A stretch of 64,000 nucleotides of DNA from CAWBOY01 sp963790585 (GTDB taxonomy: Bacteria > Planctomycetota > Planctomycetia > Gemmatales > Gemmataceae). The stretch lies in NCBI GenBank assembly GCA_963790585.1, contig CAWBOY010000006.1, positions 1,116,001-1,180,000 on the forward strand. Reading direction: 5' to 3'. Under the pieces are notes generated by a model, which did no database searches, was not told where the DNA came from, and saw only the letters and a program-made list of their open reading frames with translations. Position numbers and translations under genes: made by a program. Shown piece by piece: positions 36,364 to 47,190 of this stretch (position 1 is its first letter; every line of letters starts with the position of its first letter).

Positions 36364-37623
36364 TCATCTAACGAAGTAACACATGCCGCAGCCAGGGTTT
36401 GCGCCGACTCCCGCCGACTGAACCTCCATCCCACCCCCCTCACGCCAGCGCAACCGGTGCCAAATACTGCTTCCCAAGCTCCCCGCCAACAAATCCAGCC
36501 ACGACTGAATTCCATGAGATACCGCAATACTGTTCAGCGTAATCAGCGACCCAAGCCGCCCCTGAGCGTCCCATGCCGCCGTCGGCCGTCGAGGGAGGGC
36601 GCCGGGCGGGGCATGGAATTCATACTCGGCCTGGTCCAAATCGGCGAGGCCGCCGACGCAGCGGACGCAACCCGCTCGCGGCAAAAGGAGCCGAACGTCG
36701 GCAGCGAGTTGCCGCAGGCCGGTTTCGGTGCGCGTGACGCCTGAGCCGATGTCGAGGTGCGGCGTCAGATGCTGGGAGGCCCAGAAAGCGGCTTGTAGAC
36801 GAGGGCCGTCTTGATCGACGCAAGTGACCACCAGGTCCGTGCCGTCGAGAGCGGCCTTCGCGGCTCTGGAATTCAGCGGATGGGCCACGGCCTTGACCAT
36901 CAGGTCTGAGGAACGGTACTCGATCAGGCGACGGCCCAGCGCGATTGCCTTCTTCTCCCCGATGTCGCTTTCGGCAGACAGGATCATGCCGTCGAGGTTG
37001 TGCGTTTCGATGACGTCTGCGTCAATCAGCACCAAACCACGCACGGCGAGGGCGGCCAACATGCTGGCGGCCAGCGACCCCGAGCGCGAACAGCCGACCA
37101 CGGCGACCTGCGTCTCGCTCAGCTTGGCGAAGACGCTCTCGCCCACAGCCCCGCGCAGCCGCGACCACCGGCTATCATCGGCGGCAGCGAGGCGGTCGAC
37201 GCTGGGGCTCGCGGTCGCATGGACCATGCCGGATCCAACGATCCGCAACCCGGCGAGCGGACGCACCTGGCCGCGCTCCGTAATCCAGCCGCGCCAGCCC
37301 CCGCGCTCGCGCCCCAAGCCGACAAGCAGGATCACCAACAACTGAGCGAAGCGCGGTTGCAACCGCTCAATCCACAGATCCGGCCGATCGGGCGGCTCCC
37401 CTGCCGGAGCGGCGACGGCAAGCCAATCGGCCAACGGCGGAAAGTCGGCCCCCGTGTGCGGCATCGTGGTCAGTTCGCCAACCAACAGCCCCGTCGGCTC
37501 CCGGCCAGGATCGCGCAACAGCGGCCCGGTCGCCACCAGCTCGCGCTGAGTCATCATCGGCATCAAGGCCTGGCGCCAGGTTTGGGTTGGCACGATTACT
37601 TCAAAGACGGATGTGGTAACCAT
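36364..37623 (-). CDS. ThiF/E1-like adenylyltransferase
   Basis: About 419 residues from ATG 37623. The C-terminal half is an E1-like Rossmann fold: VAVVGCSRSGSLAASMLAAL, VLIDADVIETHNLDGMI, VVTCVDQDGPRLQAAFWASQ, and a later HLDIGSGVTRT. Cysteine pairs GCVRC and GCGMC suggest a structural zinc. The N-terminal half is unassigned. ThiF-like proteins activate the C-terminus of a ubiquitin-like or sulphur-carrier protein; no such partner, E2 or JAB gene is adjacent, so substrate is open. It lies just upstream of, and in the same orientation as, the sigma-like operon (107 bases apart). Confidence 0.82.
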   Translation of the reverse strand: MVTTSVFEVIVPTQTWRQALMPMMTQRELVATGPLLRDPGREPTGLLVGELTTMPHTGADFPPLADWLAVAAPAGEPPDRPDLWIERLQPRFAQLLVILLVGLGRERGGWRGWITERGQVRPLAGLRIVGSGMVHATASPSVDRLAAADDSRWSRLRGAVGESVFAKLSETQVAVVGCSRSGSLAASMLAALAVRGLVLIDADVIETHNLDGMILSAESDIGEKKAIALGRRLIEYRSSDLMVKAVAHPLNSRAAKAALDGTDLVVTCVDQDGPRLQAAFWASQHLTPHLDIGSGVTRTETGLRQLAADVRLLLPRAGCVRCVGGLADLDQAEYEFHAPPGALPRRPTAAWDAQGRLGSLITLNSIAVSHGIQSWLDLLAGSLGSSIWHRLRWREGGGMEVQSAGVGANPGCGMCYFVR

Positions 37624-37657
37624 GGGCGCGTTCCGTTGGGGCGACTTCTCTAAAGGA

Positions 37658-37669
37658 GAGAAGGCACGC
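37658..37669 (-). promoter_or_regulatory. GCGTGCCTTCTC motif
   Basis: Fifth, least exact copy of the GCGTGCCTTCTT motif (last base C), on the minus strand 35 bases before the ATG at 37623. The rest of the gap 37624-38119 holds no gene or other structure I can identify. Confidence 0.4.
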
Positions 37670-38119
37670 CACTTCGGCGGCCGCGACTGGTTGGCGTTGC
37701 GATGCTGCCTGAGCGGTGCCAGGCGCCAAATCGTCAAGTCAGTTTTTTCTCTTTTCCTGCTTGCTTCAGAAGAATTCTCTGTTAAAGTTAATATGACTCA
37801 TTTTAAAGGCTGATTGGCTCTCAAAACACCGAGATACTTCCCCAGAGGGGGGTGTCTCTTCAAACGGCCTCTCCCAAGTAATTCCTCTCCATCATTGGCT
37901 GGAAATTTTTTTCCAGTCAGTCGAATCGCCGGATTTGCTGCTGTGCTGTGATTGTTGTCTTTCGGATACCTTTTCACCAGCAGTCATTCGCATCGGCAGG
38001 GCATCGGTCCGCTCTCCAATCGTTAGCCACGCCGGTCGGACGTTTGTTCAGCTGTACGTTTGATGCAGCTAAACCGGTCCCGCTCTGCGAACTCGTGGAA
38101 CATTGGAGGGATATAGACA

Positions 38120-38983
38120 ATGGCCATGTCATCCCGCGACGGGAAAAAATCGCACCGGTCGAGGACGCAACTCGATGCGGCTCCACCAGGAACAACGGTG
38201 GTCCCTCAATCCTGGGTGTCGCAAGTTGACCCGCAGTCCAAACCTCCAGTAGCTCAACCGTGTGCCTCTGCGGAACCGGAATCGGCACCTGTAGTGCAGC
38301 CCTCAGCCCAACAAGTTATTCCTCCCGCGGCCTCGGGTTCTTCCCGCATCTGCGCCGCACTTCCTCCGAAGCTGGCCACCCAGATGGGAGTGGATCGGGT
38401 AGCTGAGATTCTCGCAGAGGCTAGAGAAAACTGCAACGAACCCAAGACCAAGGAAGCTCTCGAGTTGATGACGGGAGCGCTTCGCGACGACTGGGGTCCA
38501 GAGACCAGGAAGAAGCGCATTTGCCCGTCCGTTCCCTTCGGGATACTTATGAGGACCCTGGCTGGGAACTATATGTGCCCATTCGTTATGGACAAAAAAC
38601 GCGAAGGCCTTGCGAAGGAAGCGCAGAAAAAAATGAAAAATCGTCTCGTCGACGATCCCCTACCTCCGAACCTGACCCTCGAGCAGTTTTGCACCCAGAT
38701 CTGTCGAGAGACGCTTCTTAGTTTCTGGAATCGAGAGCTTCGCACGAATTCGACGTCCGATCGGCGTAAAATCATGGGAGCGCTGTCCGCCAAACCTACG
38801 AAACCCATGCTAAGCGCGTTCCGCACGCTTCTCAAGGGCGAAGTCGACGCGCGCGTAACCGATCCAGGCGCGGCCAAATCAGCGGAGGCCCAGATTCTTC
38901 GGCTACTCGTCAATCAACCGTTGGGGGACAGCACCTTGGAGCAGTTGATCGATAAGGTGATGGCCCGAGTCTTGAAGCGATGA
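38120..38983 (+). CDS. Hypothetical protein sharing a domain with the next gene
   Basis: 287 residues; GGAGGG nine bases before the ATG. The first 75 residues are low-complexity Pro/Ser/Gln-rich. The C-terminal domain contains NLTLEQFCTQICRETLLSFW followed by NRELRTNSTSDRRKIMG, matching FLQFGREMCRPVLGAYWQRE plus LSNQDGPSRRAAIK in the protein at 39283. No database family is known to me. It is the first of three same-strand genes leading to the double kinase locus. Confidence 0.65.
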   Translation: MAMSSRDGKKSHRSRTQLDAAPPGTTVVPQSWVSQVDPQSKPPVAQPCASAEPESAPVVQPSAQQVIPPAASGSSRICAALPPKLATQMGVDRVAEILAEARENCNEPKTKEALELMTGALRDDWGPETRKKRICPSVPFGILMRTLAGNYMCPFVMDKKREGLAKEAQKKMKNRLVDDPLPPNLTLEQFCTQICRETLLSFWNRELRTNSTSDRRKIMGALSAKPTKPMLSAFRTLLKGEVDARVTDPGAAKSAEAQILRLLVNQPLGDSTLEQLIDKVMARVLKR

Positions 38984-39282
38984 AATTCTCAGCGGCCCGG
39001 CGTCCACTCTCGCAGCTGTTTATTCGTTCACCGAGGTAGGCTCAAAAGATTCCTGAAAATTTCGACTTTTTTCAGTTTCAACCAAAGTTTTGTTGCGTGT
39101 TTAGTTAGACAGGCCGAATTACTCCCGAGTTCGCACCAGACTCTCGACTCAGAGTTACAGGGCTCTCACTCTCTCCACCTGTACGCTTTGGGCCGGAAGT
39201 CCACAGCAGCATCAACGATGCTCGCTGCGGGAATTTTTTCGGTGTCTTCGTTCTAAATCGTTCCTTTTCTTGGGAGAGCGTC

Positions 39283-41049
39283 ATGACCGAACCTTTCGAC
39301 TTCGAGGACAACAAGCCATGGGTAGCCGAATCCGAGGGCCGCAAGCCCACGACTCGGTTCGACCGCCCTGCGCCGGATGCAACGTCTTCGCCAGCGCAGC
39401 CTAAGGCTGCTCCGTCTTCCCCTATGCCATGCACGACTCCGCCCACTCCGGCAGCAGACCCGACGCCAACTCAGTCGGCTCCGCCGGCCGTTGCTGAGCC
39501 CGCGCCGTCAGACACACCTCCTCCGGCGCCAGCAATGGTTCCCCCAGCGATGCCATCGCCCACTCCACCTCCCCCCTCGGCAAAAACCTCGACGCCAGAA
39601 ACGCCCCCTCCACCGACGCCAGCTAATTCTCCCCCTCAAACAACGCCGCTGCCTAGCCAGCCATCCGCGCCGCCGCCTGCCCCATCTCCCTTCTGTACTG
39701 AATGCCCACCAGCGAAGCCCAAGCCGATCACCGATGATCGCGATGGAGACCCACCGGATCCGCGCCCACCGTTATCTGTTCCGCCGCCTACAAATCGGAA
39801 CGACGCGCAGCGCTTTATCATAGGGTTGGGGTTAAACAATCGCGATAACCCTGAGCTCGCGCCGTGTCTTCGGACCTTCGACGACTGCCTGCACGACGTC
39901 TACGGAGATTCGACGCGAGGCTTGCTCTGTTCAGTCCGAGCGCTTTGGGAGATCACGGATATCCAGCTTTCGTTCCACGTCGCGCCCTTCAGCCCGGTGA
40001 AGGACGTACGAGAAATCGCCAGGAAACCACTTTTGATGCTGCAGGATCGCCTTTTGAAGGGGCCGTTGCCAGCGGGCATAAACTTTTTGCAATTCGGGCG
40101 CGAGATGTGCCGCCCTGTACTCGGTGCCTATTGGCAACGCGAGCTTTCCAACCAGGACGGCCCGTCTCGAAGAGCGGCTATCAAGGCTCAGTCAGCGGCC
40201 CTAAAAGTCACTCAGAGTGCTGCCGGTCTGTTTATCATGAGCGAAGGCATTCTTCTGGCTCAGGAGCTGGGCTTGGATCCAACGACGACTGCCCCCCAAG
40301 TAGTAGCCGATTTGCTTGCTGAACTCGCTGAAGCCCCGCTGCAAACAAGCCTCGCCGAGCTACTCGAAGGGAAATTGAAGCGGACCAGGTACACAAAACA
40401 AAGGCAGCTCGATGATGCGAAAAAGAACGCACCGGTACCCAACGACCGCAGGGATCGGCTGCAACAATTGCGGGACGTCCAAGCTCGTGCCGTAATTACC
40501 GCGGACCGCCAGTCGCTGTTTCTCCGGCTGGTAGCTGGCGGCTGTCAAGAGCTCCAAGATCGCGTGCCTCAGAATCCTGACCAAGCACGGCGATTCGCCG
40601 AAGAGCTGTCCGTGGCGTTCGCCTTTATTCGTTTGTACGAGGCGCGCGCGGCGGCACGAGCTCAGCCAATCAGCCCGTCCCTGGTCATCCAGCTCGAAAC
40701 CGACCTTAAGGCGACTATCGCGCATAAGAGCCATTTTCGGGCTATCGAGCCCATTCTTGCACAGGTCATAGGCGTCACCAAGCTAAACGTTGCGGCAGTT
40801 AGCGCCGAGCTGACACGGCGAGGGATTCCGCATTCAGCGGGCCTAATTCGGGCCGCCTACGAATGGGCGCACGTGCTCGACGGGGCGAATTTGCCCTCGG
40901 CAATTGCGAATGTGATGAATCCAACGCGCCGCGACTGCCCTATCGCGGTCCCAACCATCGTCAATGCCCTGAAGCGGCTCAGAAACTTCTTCGACAACGG
41001 ACTACTGAGTGACATCGATGACGACGGATCCCTAGGTGGCCTAGACTAA
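39283..41049 (+). CDS. Hypothetical protein with long proline-rich N-terminal region
   Basis: 588 residues. Residues about 35-170 are Pro/Ala/Ser/Thr-rich, typical of a flexible tether. The rest is helical and starts with the domain shared with the 38120 protein. A C-terminal helical region (SLVIQLETDLKATIAHKSHF and on) follows. GGGAGA precedes the ATG. A 14-bp hairpin lies just after the stop. It probably acts with the neighbouring kinase-like gene; function unknown. Confidence 0.65.
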   Translation: MTEPFDFEDNKPWVAESEGRKPTTRFDRPAPDATSSPAQPKAAPSSPMPCTTPPTPAADPTPTQSAPPAVAEPAPSDTPPPAPAMVPPAMPSPTPPPPSAKTSTPETPPPPTPANSPPQTTPLPSQPSAPPPAPSPFCTECPPAKPKPITDDRDGDPPDPRPPLSVPPPTNRNDAQRFIIGLGLNNRDNPELAPCLRTFDDCLHDVYGDSTRGLLCSVRALWEITDIQLSFHVAPFSPVKDVREIARKPLLMLQDRLLKGPLPAGINFLQFGREMCRPVLGAYWQRELSNQDGPSRRAAIKAQSAALKVTQSAAGLFIMSEGILLAQELGLDPTTTAPQVVADLLAELAEAPLQTSLAELLEGKLKRTRYTKQRQLDDAKKNAPVPNDRRDRLQQLRDVQARAVITADRQSLFLRLVAGGCQELQDRVPQNPDQARRFAEELSVAFAFIRLYEARAAARAQPISPSLVIQLETDLKATIAHKSHFRAIEPILAQVIGVTKLNVAAVSAELTRRGIPHSAGLIRAAYEWAHVLDGANLPSAIANVMNPTRRDCPIAVPTIVNALKRLRNFFDNGLLSDIDDDGSLGGLD

Positions 41050-41066
41050 GGGAGTGGAGATTCCAA

Positions 41067-41100
41067 CGACCCGCACTCGCGAACCTGCGAGTGCGGGTCG
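41067..41100. terminator. Strong hairpin after the 39283 gene
   Basis: CGACCCGCACTCGC pairs perfectly with GCGAGTGCGGGTCG over 14 bp with a 6-base loop, 18 bases after the stop. There is no T-run, but the stem is long and GC-rich. Confidence 0.65.
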
Positions 41101-41316
41101 AGTCGTAAACATCCCCGCTCCGGATGAGCAGGAAGCGTAACGAGATAAACTCTCCCCAATGTAGGGGTTAGAGCGATTACGAAGAGGCAACCTCTATCAG
41201 AAACCCGCATCACGCGCGATAAGCCGCCGATTTTGTCGTAAAACGGCGCGTTTATGGTGTGTGGTGTTCATTTACACTCGAACACTCTCTTGATGGCAAA
41301 CCAAAAGGTGTCCCTA

Positions 41317-44302
41317 TGAGAACGCTATCCACCGCCGATGCGAATCACTATCTTGCTGCCGCCGAAAATGATGGGCCCTCGTATTTTGGCAACTCGATGC
41401 CCCCTCCGGTCCCGAACGAATCGGTCTATCCGTCAGAGCCTTGCGACTGCGTCGATCCAGCTCCAGGCCCTGTTTGGACAAAGAAGGCGCTACGTGCTTT
41501 GCTGAAGAAAGCATTCCCAAAGCTCCTCACGCGTTGGGATCGTTACTCTGTCGCGCATCATGCCTGGATCGAGATACGAGAAAAACTTAGCACTCGGCCG
41601 CCACATACCTTCTCGCCGCTGCCCTGGTTGGCTGCCGAGGTGTGCCAAGTACCTCATCGATCGCGCGACCACGGCATCGCTGGATCCCGATGATCGCGAG
41701 GCTCGGATTCTCGAAATCTGGAGCATGCCAGGCTCTTCCGACAGCGCGGCGACTCCTCCCGTCGTTCCTGGGACACCTGCCAAGTCGAAGAAGCGCTCCG
41801 CGCCTCCATCAACCCCGCAAATTCGGCCAGATCGGCCGTCCCCCTTTGATCCCTCGTCCGAAGCGAGTGCTTGGATCGCTGCGATGGACCCACCGGACCT
41901 GCCGGCCGACGTCAAGCAGAAAATCCGTGCGGAAGCCGCTAGCTCGGTGGAACTTTTACAGGAGGAGGCTTCTCCTAAGCTTGGCGCTCCTCTTGAGTCC
42001 GGGACCTCCGAAACAATTACCAAGGCGCCACAGGCTGAACTCACAGCGGTGGCGCCTGCGCCGCCTTCGCGCGTCCTGCCCCTGAATCGCATTATCGGCA
42101 GCCAACGTGAGGTAACTGTCTACGAACCGGATGAAAATTTTTCGACGGTCTTCTTTGTCGGCACGGATCCAGAGACACAAGAGGCGATCGGCGGCTGGAC
42201 TACGTTCTGTTCACTTGAGGCAGTGCCAATCAAGCTTTGGGACCCGGAGGCGTCCGTCCAACGAATCAAGGAACGCCTTTCTGGATTCTATGGTCGGTTT
42301 GTTGGGCATCCCGCATTGGCCAAGGTGCAAGCCGTTCACATTCTCGACGATTCGGACGCGATCTCGAAAATTCGACTCATGGGCAATCGTCGGGTCATTT
42401 ACGGACCCTATACTCCTAACAAATCGCTTGTCTCCTTGGAGTGCAGCGACGGGTTAGGAAAGTCTGTCACAATCCCTGTGATTATTCCCGACGACTCCAT
42501 TGTTGTGACGCTGGTCACCGATTACGCACCGGGCGAGGGGCGGCTGCTCGATCAGTTGCCGACCGAAGGCCTGCCGATTCAGGCCGCCGCATCGATTCTC
42601 GCCCAGGTAGCCGACGGCCTGTCGGTACTCCACGACTTGGGAATTCCTCACGGAGACATCCACCCGCGGAGCATTCTGATAAAACCCGACGGCTCGGCGA
42701 GACTGGCACCGCCACTCCCCGACCAGTTCATCTACCAGTTCAATGCCCAAGGCAACCTGGAGCGAATTTCGACCAGCAATGGCGATGAAGTCTGCTGCTA
42801 CCATTACGAGGACGAGGAGCTAAATGCGGTCTACCACTTTAACACTCAGGGATTGACGAGCGGGGTTTTTGACGGCAACGGCTACTGGTTGACTCACTAC
42901 CGTTACAACGCTGCGGGAAGGGTCGAAAAAGTGCTTGACGCGCCTGGAGAATGGGCAACGAAATCGGCGATCCATTCGCGATTCGCGGACTACGAGTTTC
43001 TAACGTCGCACCACCTGGAGCGTACCTGTAATCGTTCGCGATCCAACGGACCTCCGGATTGGGCAACGGCCGACGTTGTCGATCTCGGTCGCCTGCTTTT
43101 CACGTTGCTGACGGGAACGCCTCCAGAAGGCAAGGCCGGAGATAAAATGCCGGCGTCACTGTGGGACGCGTCGAATTTTCCTCCAGATACGCCGCTCAAG
43201 TTTCTACAGATCGGCTTCGGCTGTGCGTCGGCGCCTCCTGAGGATGCGTACCACTTACCCGAGGCAGTCGCTCACGATCTCCGCGATGCCGCTGGCTTGA
43301 CCCCAGCAAAACCAGTCGTTCAACTCCCCGCGCACTGGAGCCCGGACTCGCCGACCGGGGTAATTGGCGACAATCGATTCGGTCATTATCTGCTTCAGAA
43401 GGAGGTTGGGCGCGGCGGCTTCGGCGTCGTCTTTTTGGCCACCAACACCTATCTCGACGCCACGTGCGCTGAAGATCTTCGCGCCGGGGCCGAAGAACGG
43501 CTCGACCCGTCGAACTTGGGAGAAGGAAGGCCGTATGCTCTACCGTCTGCAACATCCAAATATCAGCCGGTTTGAAGCCATGGGTGAATGGAAAGGCCGG
43601 CCGTACATCGCGACGGAATGGGTCGACGGCGAGACGCTCGGGGCTTTTCTGGATCGATGCCGGGCCAAAGCAGCCGATGTCGGGTCGAAGGAATCACCAT
43701 TCCCGGACCTGCTCTGGGTAGCTCGATTGATGGAAACGCTGGCGCACGCCGTTCACTTCGCTCACGAGATCAGACCCGACCCAAAATCGCAGCCGATCCT
43801 CCATACCGACATTACGCCGGGCAACATAATGATAACACCGGGCGGCGATCCGAAGCTTATCGACTTTGGCTTGGCTAAAGCTCTTGAATCTCGGACTGTG
43901 GGGGCGGGCAAAGTTGAGTATTTTAGCGAGTGGTCAGGGTCCGGGACGCCTCCTTACATGGCTCCGGAGCAATTCAATCCTGATGCCAAGGTGCTTGGCC
44001 CCTACACCGACATCTGGGCGCTAGGAGTCATCCTCTACGAATTGCTTACGCTGCGCCGGCCCTACGAGGCGAAATCGTTCAACGATTTACGGCACCAGAT
44101 TGGTGATCCGAAATTTCTTCCGCCTCACCCTAAGACGATACGACCGGAATTGGAAACGCTTGATAGAAAGACCACGGGCGTACACCCGACGTTGACCCGA
44201 ATCGCATTAACGTGTCTCAAGCCTGATCCCGTGAAGCGATACAAATCAGCAGCGGACCTGGCCAAGATACTTGGCTTATGGATCCGTTCCCATGATATGT
44301 AA
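41317..44302 (+). pseudogene. Tandem pseudokinase plus Ser/Thr kinase protein with YD-repeat-like insert; two frameshifts
   Basis: Three overlapping frames read as one protein of about 990 residues after one indel near 41640 and one near 43470. The first kinase-like domain has HGDIHPRSIL in place of the catalytic HxDxxxxN loop and no DFG, so it is a pseudokinase. Right after it (about 42722-42960) comes a segment of YD/RHS-type repeats (YQFNAQGNLERIS, YHFNTQGLTSG, YRYNAAGRVEKV). The second kinase (43376-44230) is complete: GRGGFGVVF, ALKIF lysine, HTDITPGNIM, DFGLAKA, MAPEQF. AAGGTG precedes ATG 41317. A kinase that couples a sensing module to signalling is the likely role. Confidence 0.75.
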
Positions 44303-44382
44303 GGAGGGAGGAGTGAAGCGATGAAGTCTGCCAGGTTGTTGTCGTAGGAGCTTCTAACCTAGTACAACTGTCTGACGGGAAT

Positions 44383-44433
44383 AACGGATTCTCAAACCTG
44401 CCCACCACGCGGCAGGGATCGAGAATCCGTTTT
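44383..44433 (+). terminator. Rho-independent-type terminator after the kinase gene
   Basis: AACGGATTCTC (44383-44393) pairs with GAGAATCCGTT (44421-44431). An inner CCTGCC/GGCAGG stem extends it and TTTT follows. It lies 80 bases after the kinase stop, and 46 bases from the end of STAND gene D on the other strand, which it might also serve. Confidence 0.65.
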
Positions 44434-44478
44434 GTCGCATCCTACGCTGACCAATCCGTCAGGTGGCTCTCTCGTTCG

Positions 44479-46946
44479 TTACTCGAGAGACGCGGCCAGC
44501 CGGAAGCCATAGGGGTCGTCCTGGAAGATGGGGTCATCCTTGAAGCGGGCGGCCGACCGGCAGCCCGCGCCGTGGCTCAGCCAGCCCCCGCCGCGCAGCA
44601 CCCGAGCTGGGGCCCCGGCGCTGTACACACTGTCACACCACTCCCAGACATTGCCATGCATATCAAATAGACCCCAGGCATTGCACTCGTACTCGCGCTG
44701 GTACTTGCCTTTCGGCGTGGTGCGGCCTCGGTATGGACCTTTCTTGGTCGTTCCGTATGGAAATTTCCCATTGCAATTGGCCTGGATGCCGTTCAGCTTC
44801 GTGCCAAAGTGAAAGGGACTTGTCGTCCCCGCACGGCACGCATACTCCCATTCCACTTCCATCGGCAGACGATTGCCCGTCCACAATGCGAAACACGTCG
44901 CCTCCCAAAAGCTCACATACAAAGCTGGCTGCTTGCTGGAGCGCGAGTAAGTGTCTCTGAAATTCGAATGGTCGGGATCATATAACTCAAACTGTTCATT
45001 CGTAACCGGAAACTCGTGCAATAGGAAAGGCTCTACTTCCGCAAGATGGACGTCTTCGCCGAAACCGCGGCCGACCTCCGTTTCAGGAGACCCCATCATG
45101 AATTCCTGATGCCCAATCATCGTCGCATTTTTGGGACAGCGTCGGAAACCGTCGACGATTTGCCGGTAAATTCGGTTTTGTGCGGCCTTGCCGCCTCCTC
45201 CCTCCAATTCGAGCCACAGGCCCTGCCATCGTTCAACGGTACCCGGCTCTTCGTCGGTACCCGGGTCCCGCGTCCGCATCCAGCGGATCGAGTAATAGAC
45301 CATCGCATGGTGCCACTGCGCCCACTCATATGCCCCGTTGACCTCACTCCGATATCGTTCCCGTATCTCCCTGGGCGGCTGGTAGCAGGGACCAAATACG
45401 CGCCGCCAACGATTATGATCGTCAGGCATCAGCTTTCGGCCCAGTTTGTTCAATGCTCGATCCGGTGTCTGAGCCGCGAATTGCCAGAATTCGTCAAACC
45501 CGGGTGAGCGAATACCGTCCGAATCGACGACGCCAATCCAACGGTCCAGGAGAGCCAGGTCCTCGTCTGTGCCATATTTCATCACCCAGTAAGCGGCGAA
45601 GAACGCCTGAACGGTGCGATCGTGGAACACCAGGTGCTCCTCGGCCTGGTCGTTGTCGAAAAGCAAGAAATCGAGCGAGAAATTGTTCATTTGACGTAGG
45701 CCGGTCAAATCCGACTCGTAGTCTCTCGCGGTGCGGAGTCCAAGTCGTTCCAGTTTCTGGCCGACTTCCCCAAATAGCTCACCCTCGGAAGTACCCAGCC
45801 AGTTCGGCTGCGGATTCTCGCGGTCGGTCCCACGGCTCATCATGTAAAACGCAGTGGCTCCCAGCTCCAGCCCAATCCGGTCCACTCGCTCACGCAAATT
45901 GCCCTCGGACGGAGATCGCCGACCATCCAGGCCCACACAGGCCAAAACGGGATCCTGTAGGCCCTGGGCCAACAAGCCGTGCGCATCAACCTTTCTCTTT
46001 CTCAGATCTACAACTTCAAAGTACGCCCGATGGTAGACACCTGCCAGCGTGTCCAGCTCCAGCGCCGGATCGCTTTTTGCCGTGCCCGGCGGCCGGCGGG
46101 CGGAAGCGGCAAGTGTCGCTTGATGACCGATGCAATCAAACGAAGGAATCGGGGGACGGTCAGCAGTGTGCGGCTCTCGGCGGGAAAGGCATCGAACCAG
46201 TCGTGGCCCGTCTCGATTCGCAGAAAACACCCGCTCTGTTCCGCGTCAAACGGCTCGACGCGGAGAACCTTCCATCGACAATCACCAGCCATATCGATCC
46301 ACTCCTTGCGAAACGCTTCTGGCCTTCCCGATACCCAGATGGGGCACGCTTTCCAATAGGGCGACTGGACCAATCGCGCAATTTGCTCGAGCATCTCCTC
46401 ATCCGACATGACCTGATCCAGGCCGTCGATCAGCAATGTAATCCGGCCCGCGCGCCGTAGTCGGTCGAGGAGCCGACGGCACATCTCCGTTCCGATCGGT
46501 GAACCTTCATTTGCCGTCTTGATTTGAAGGGCCAGCCACTCCAGAAGCAGTTCCGGATCTTCGAGGCCTCGACGCAGGGCGGTCAGCGCCACTTCCGAAT
46601 CGAGCCGGAAGAGAAACGGCACCTGCCGACCTCGCGTTTGCGCTGCGATTTCCTTCTGCACCCACTGCATGTTCATCGTCTTGCCCAGACCGGCATCACA
46701 CATGAGCAAGATTCGCCAGGCAGCCCTGGCCCGGCTCGCCATGCGACTTATGGTGTCGCGTGTGCGCCCTCGCCACAGGTCGCCGTTTGGCTGCTCCTTG
46801 CGCTCTGCGCACTCGGGCGTGGCTTCGTCTCTTTCGCCTTTAAGGAACGAGGATAATTTCTTGGGATCGGTGATCGTTCGCTGCGAAAGCTGCTGCGAGG
46901 GGAGGAAGATTGGCAGACGTTGGATTCGATTAGGAATGCTGCTCAT
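44479..46946 (-). pseudogene. STAND gene D: NACHT-like NTPase with FGE-sulfatase domain; one frameshift
   Basis: Two frames, 46946-46008 and 46230-44479, join at about 46070 (a base is missing near GCGATCCGGCGCTGG) into about 822 residues. The first begins MSSIPNRIQRLPIFLPSQQL and has Walker A CDAGLGKTMN, Walker B ITLLIDGLDQVM and WVSGRPEAFR. The second begins within ELDTLAGVYHRAYFE and carries the FGE domain (FMMGSPETEVG, PVTNEQFELYDPDH, LPMEVEWEYACRAGTTSPFH, GLFDMHGNVWEWCDSVY). The end RVLRGGGWLSHGAGCRSAAR keeps the fold but lacks both NNC-type codons and the shared tail, so it is not an active DGR target. Close relative of B. Confidence 0.82.
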
Positions 46947-47102
46947 GGGCTTGCGAGATCTCAGGGGCCGCTGGGTTCGCTGGACGCGTGCCTATTGTAT
47001 CCATGGCAGATCGACTTTTCTCGCTTTTCATGGCTGCAAAAGACTCCGTATCCAGAAGAAAGCGCGCAATTCATCGACCAAAAAATTTGCCTCCCCTTAC
47101 CC

Positions 47103-47114
47103 GCGTGCCTTCTT
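47103..47114 (+). promoter_or_regulatory. GCGTGCCTTCTT motif
   Basis: Exact copy, 77 bases before the ATG at 47191, in sense orientation. Confidence 0.5.
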
Positions 47115-47190
47115 CTTTATGAAGGGGCCGCAAAAGCGCGAGTCCCCTGGTTTTTGCAGTTCCATCTCATCTCGTCAAAGGGGAATCGTC

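Noticed and set aside
36364..37623. ThiF-like gene as part of a ubiquitin-like conjugation or CBASS-type system
   Set aside because: No ubiquitin-like, E2, JAB or cyclase gene is adjacent, so the assignment would be unsupported.
44479..44640. A fifth DGR variable region at the end of STAND gene D
   Set aside because: The fold motif is there but codons do not follow the NNC pattern and the shared flanks and tail are missing.
46669..47190. N-terminal extension of the lysozyme-like protein
   Set aside because: These 174 codons are antisense to the start of STAND gene D; ATG 47191 has a ribosome binding site and gives the expected planctomycete N-terminal motif.
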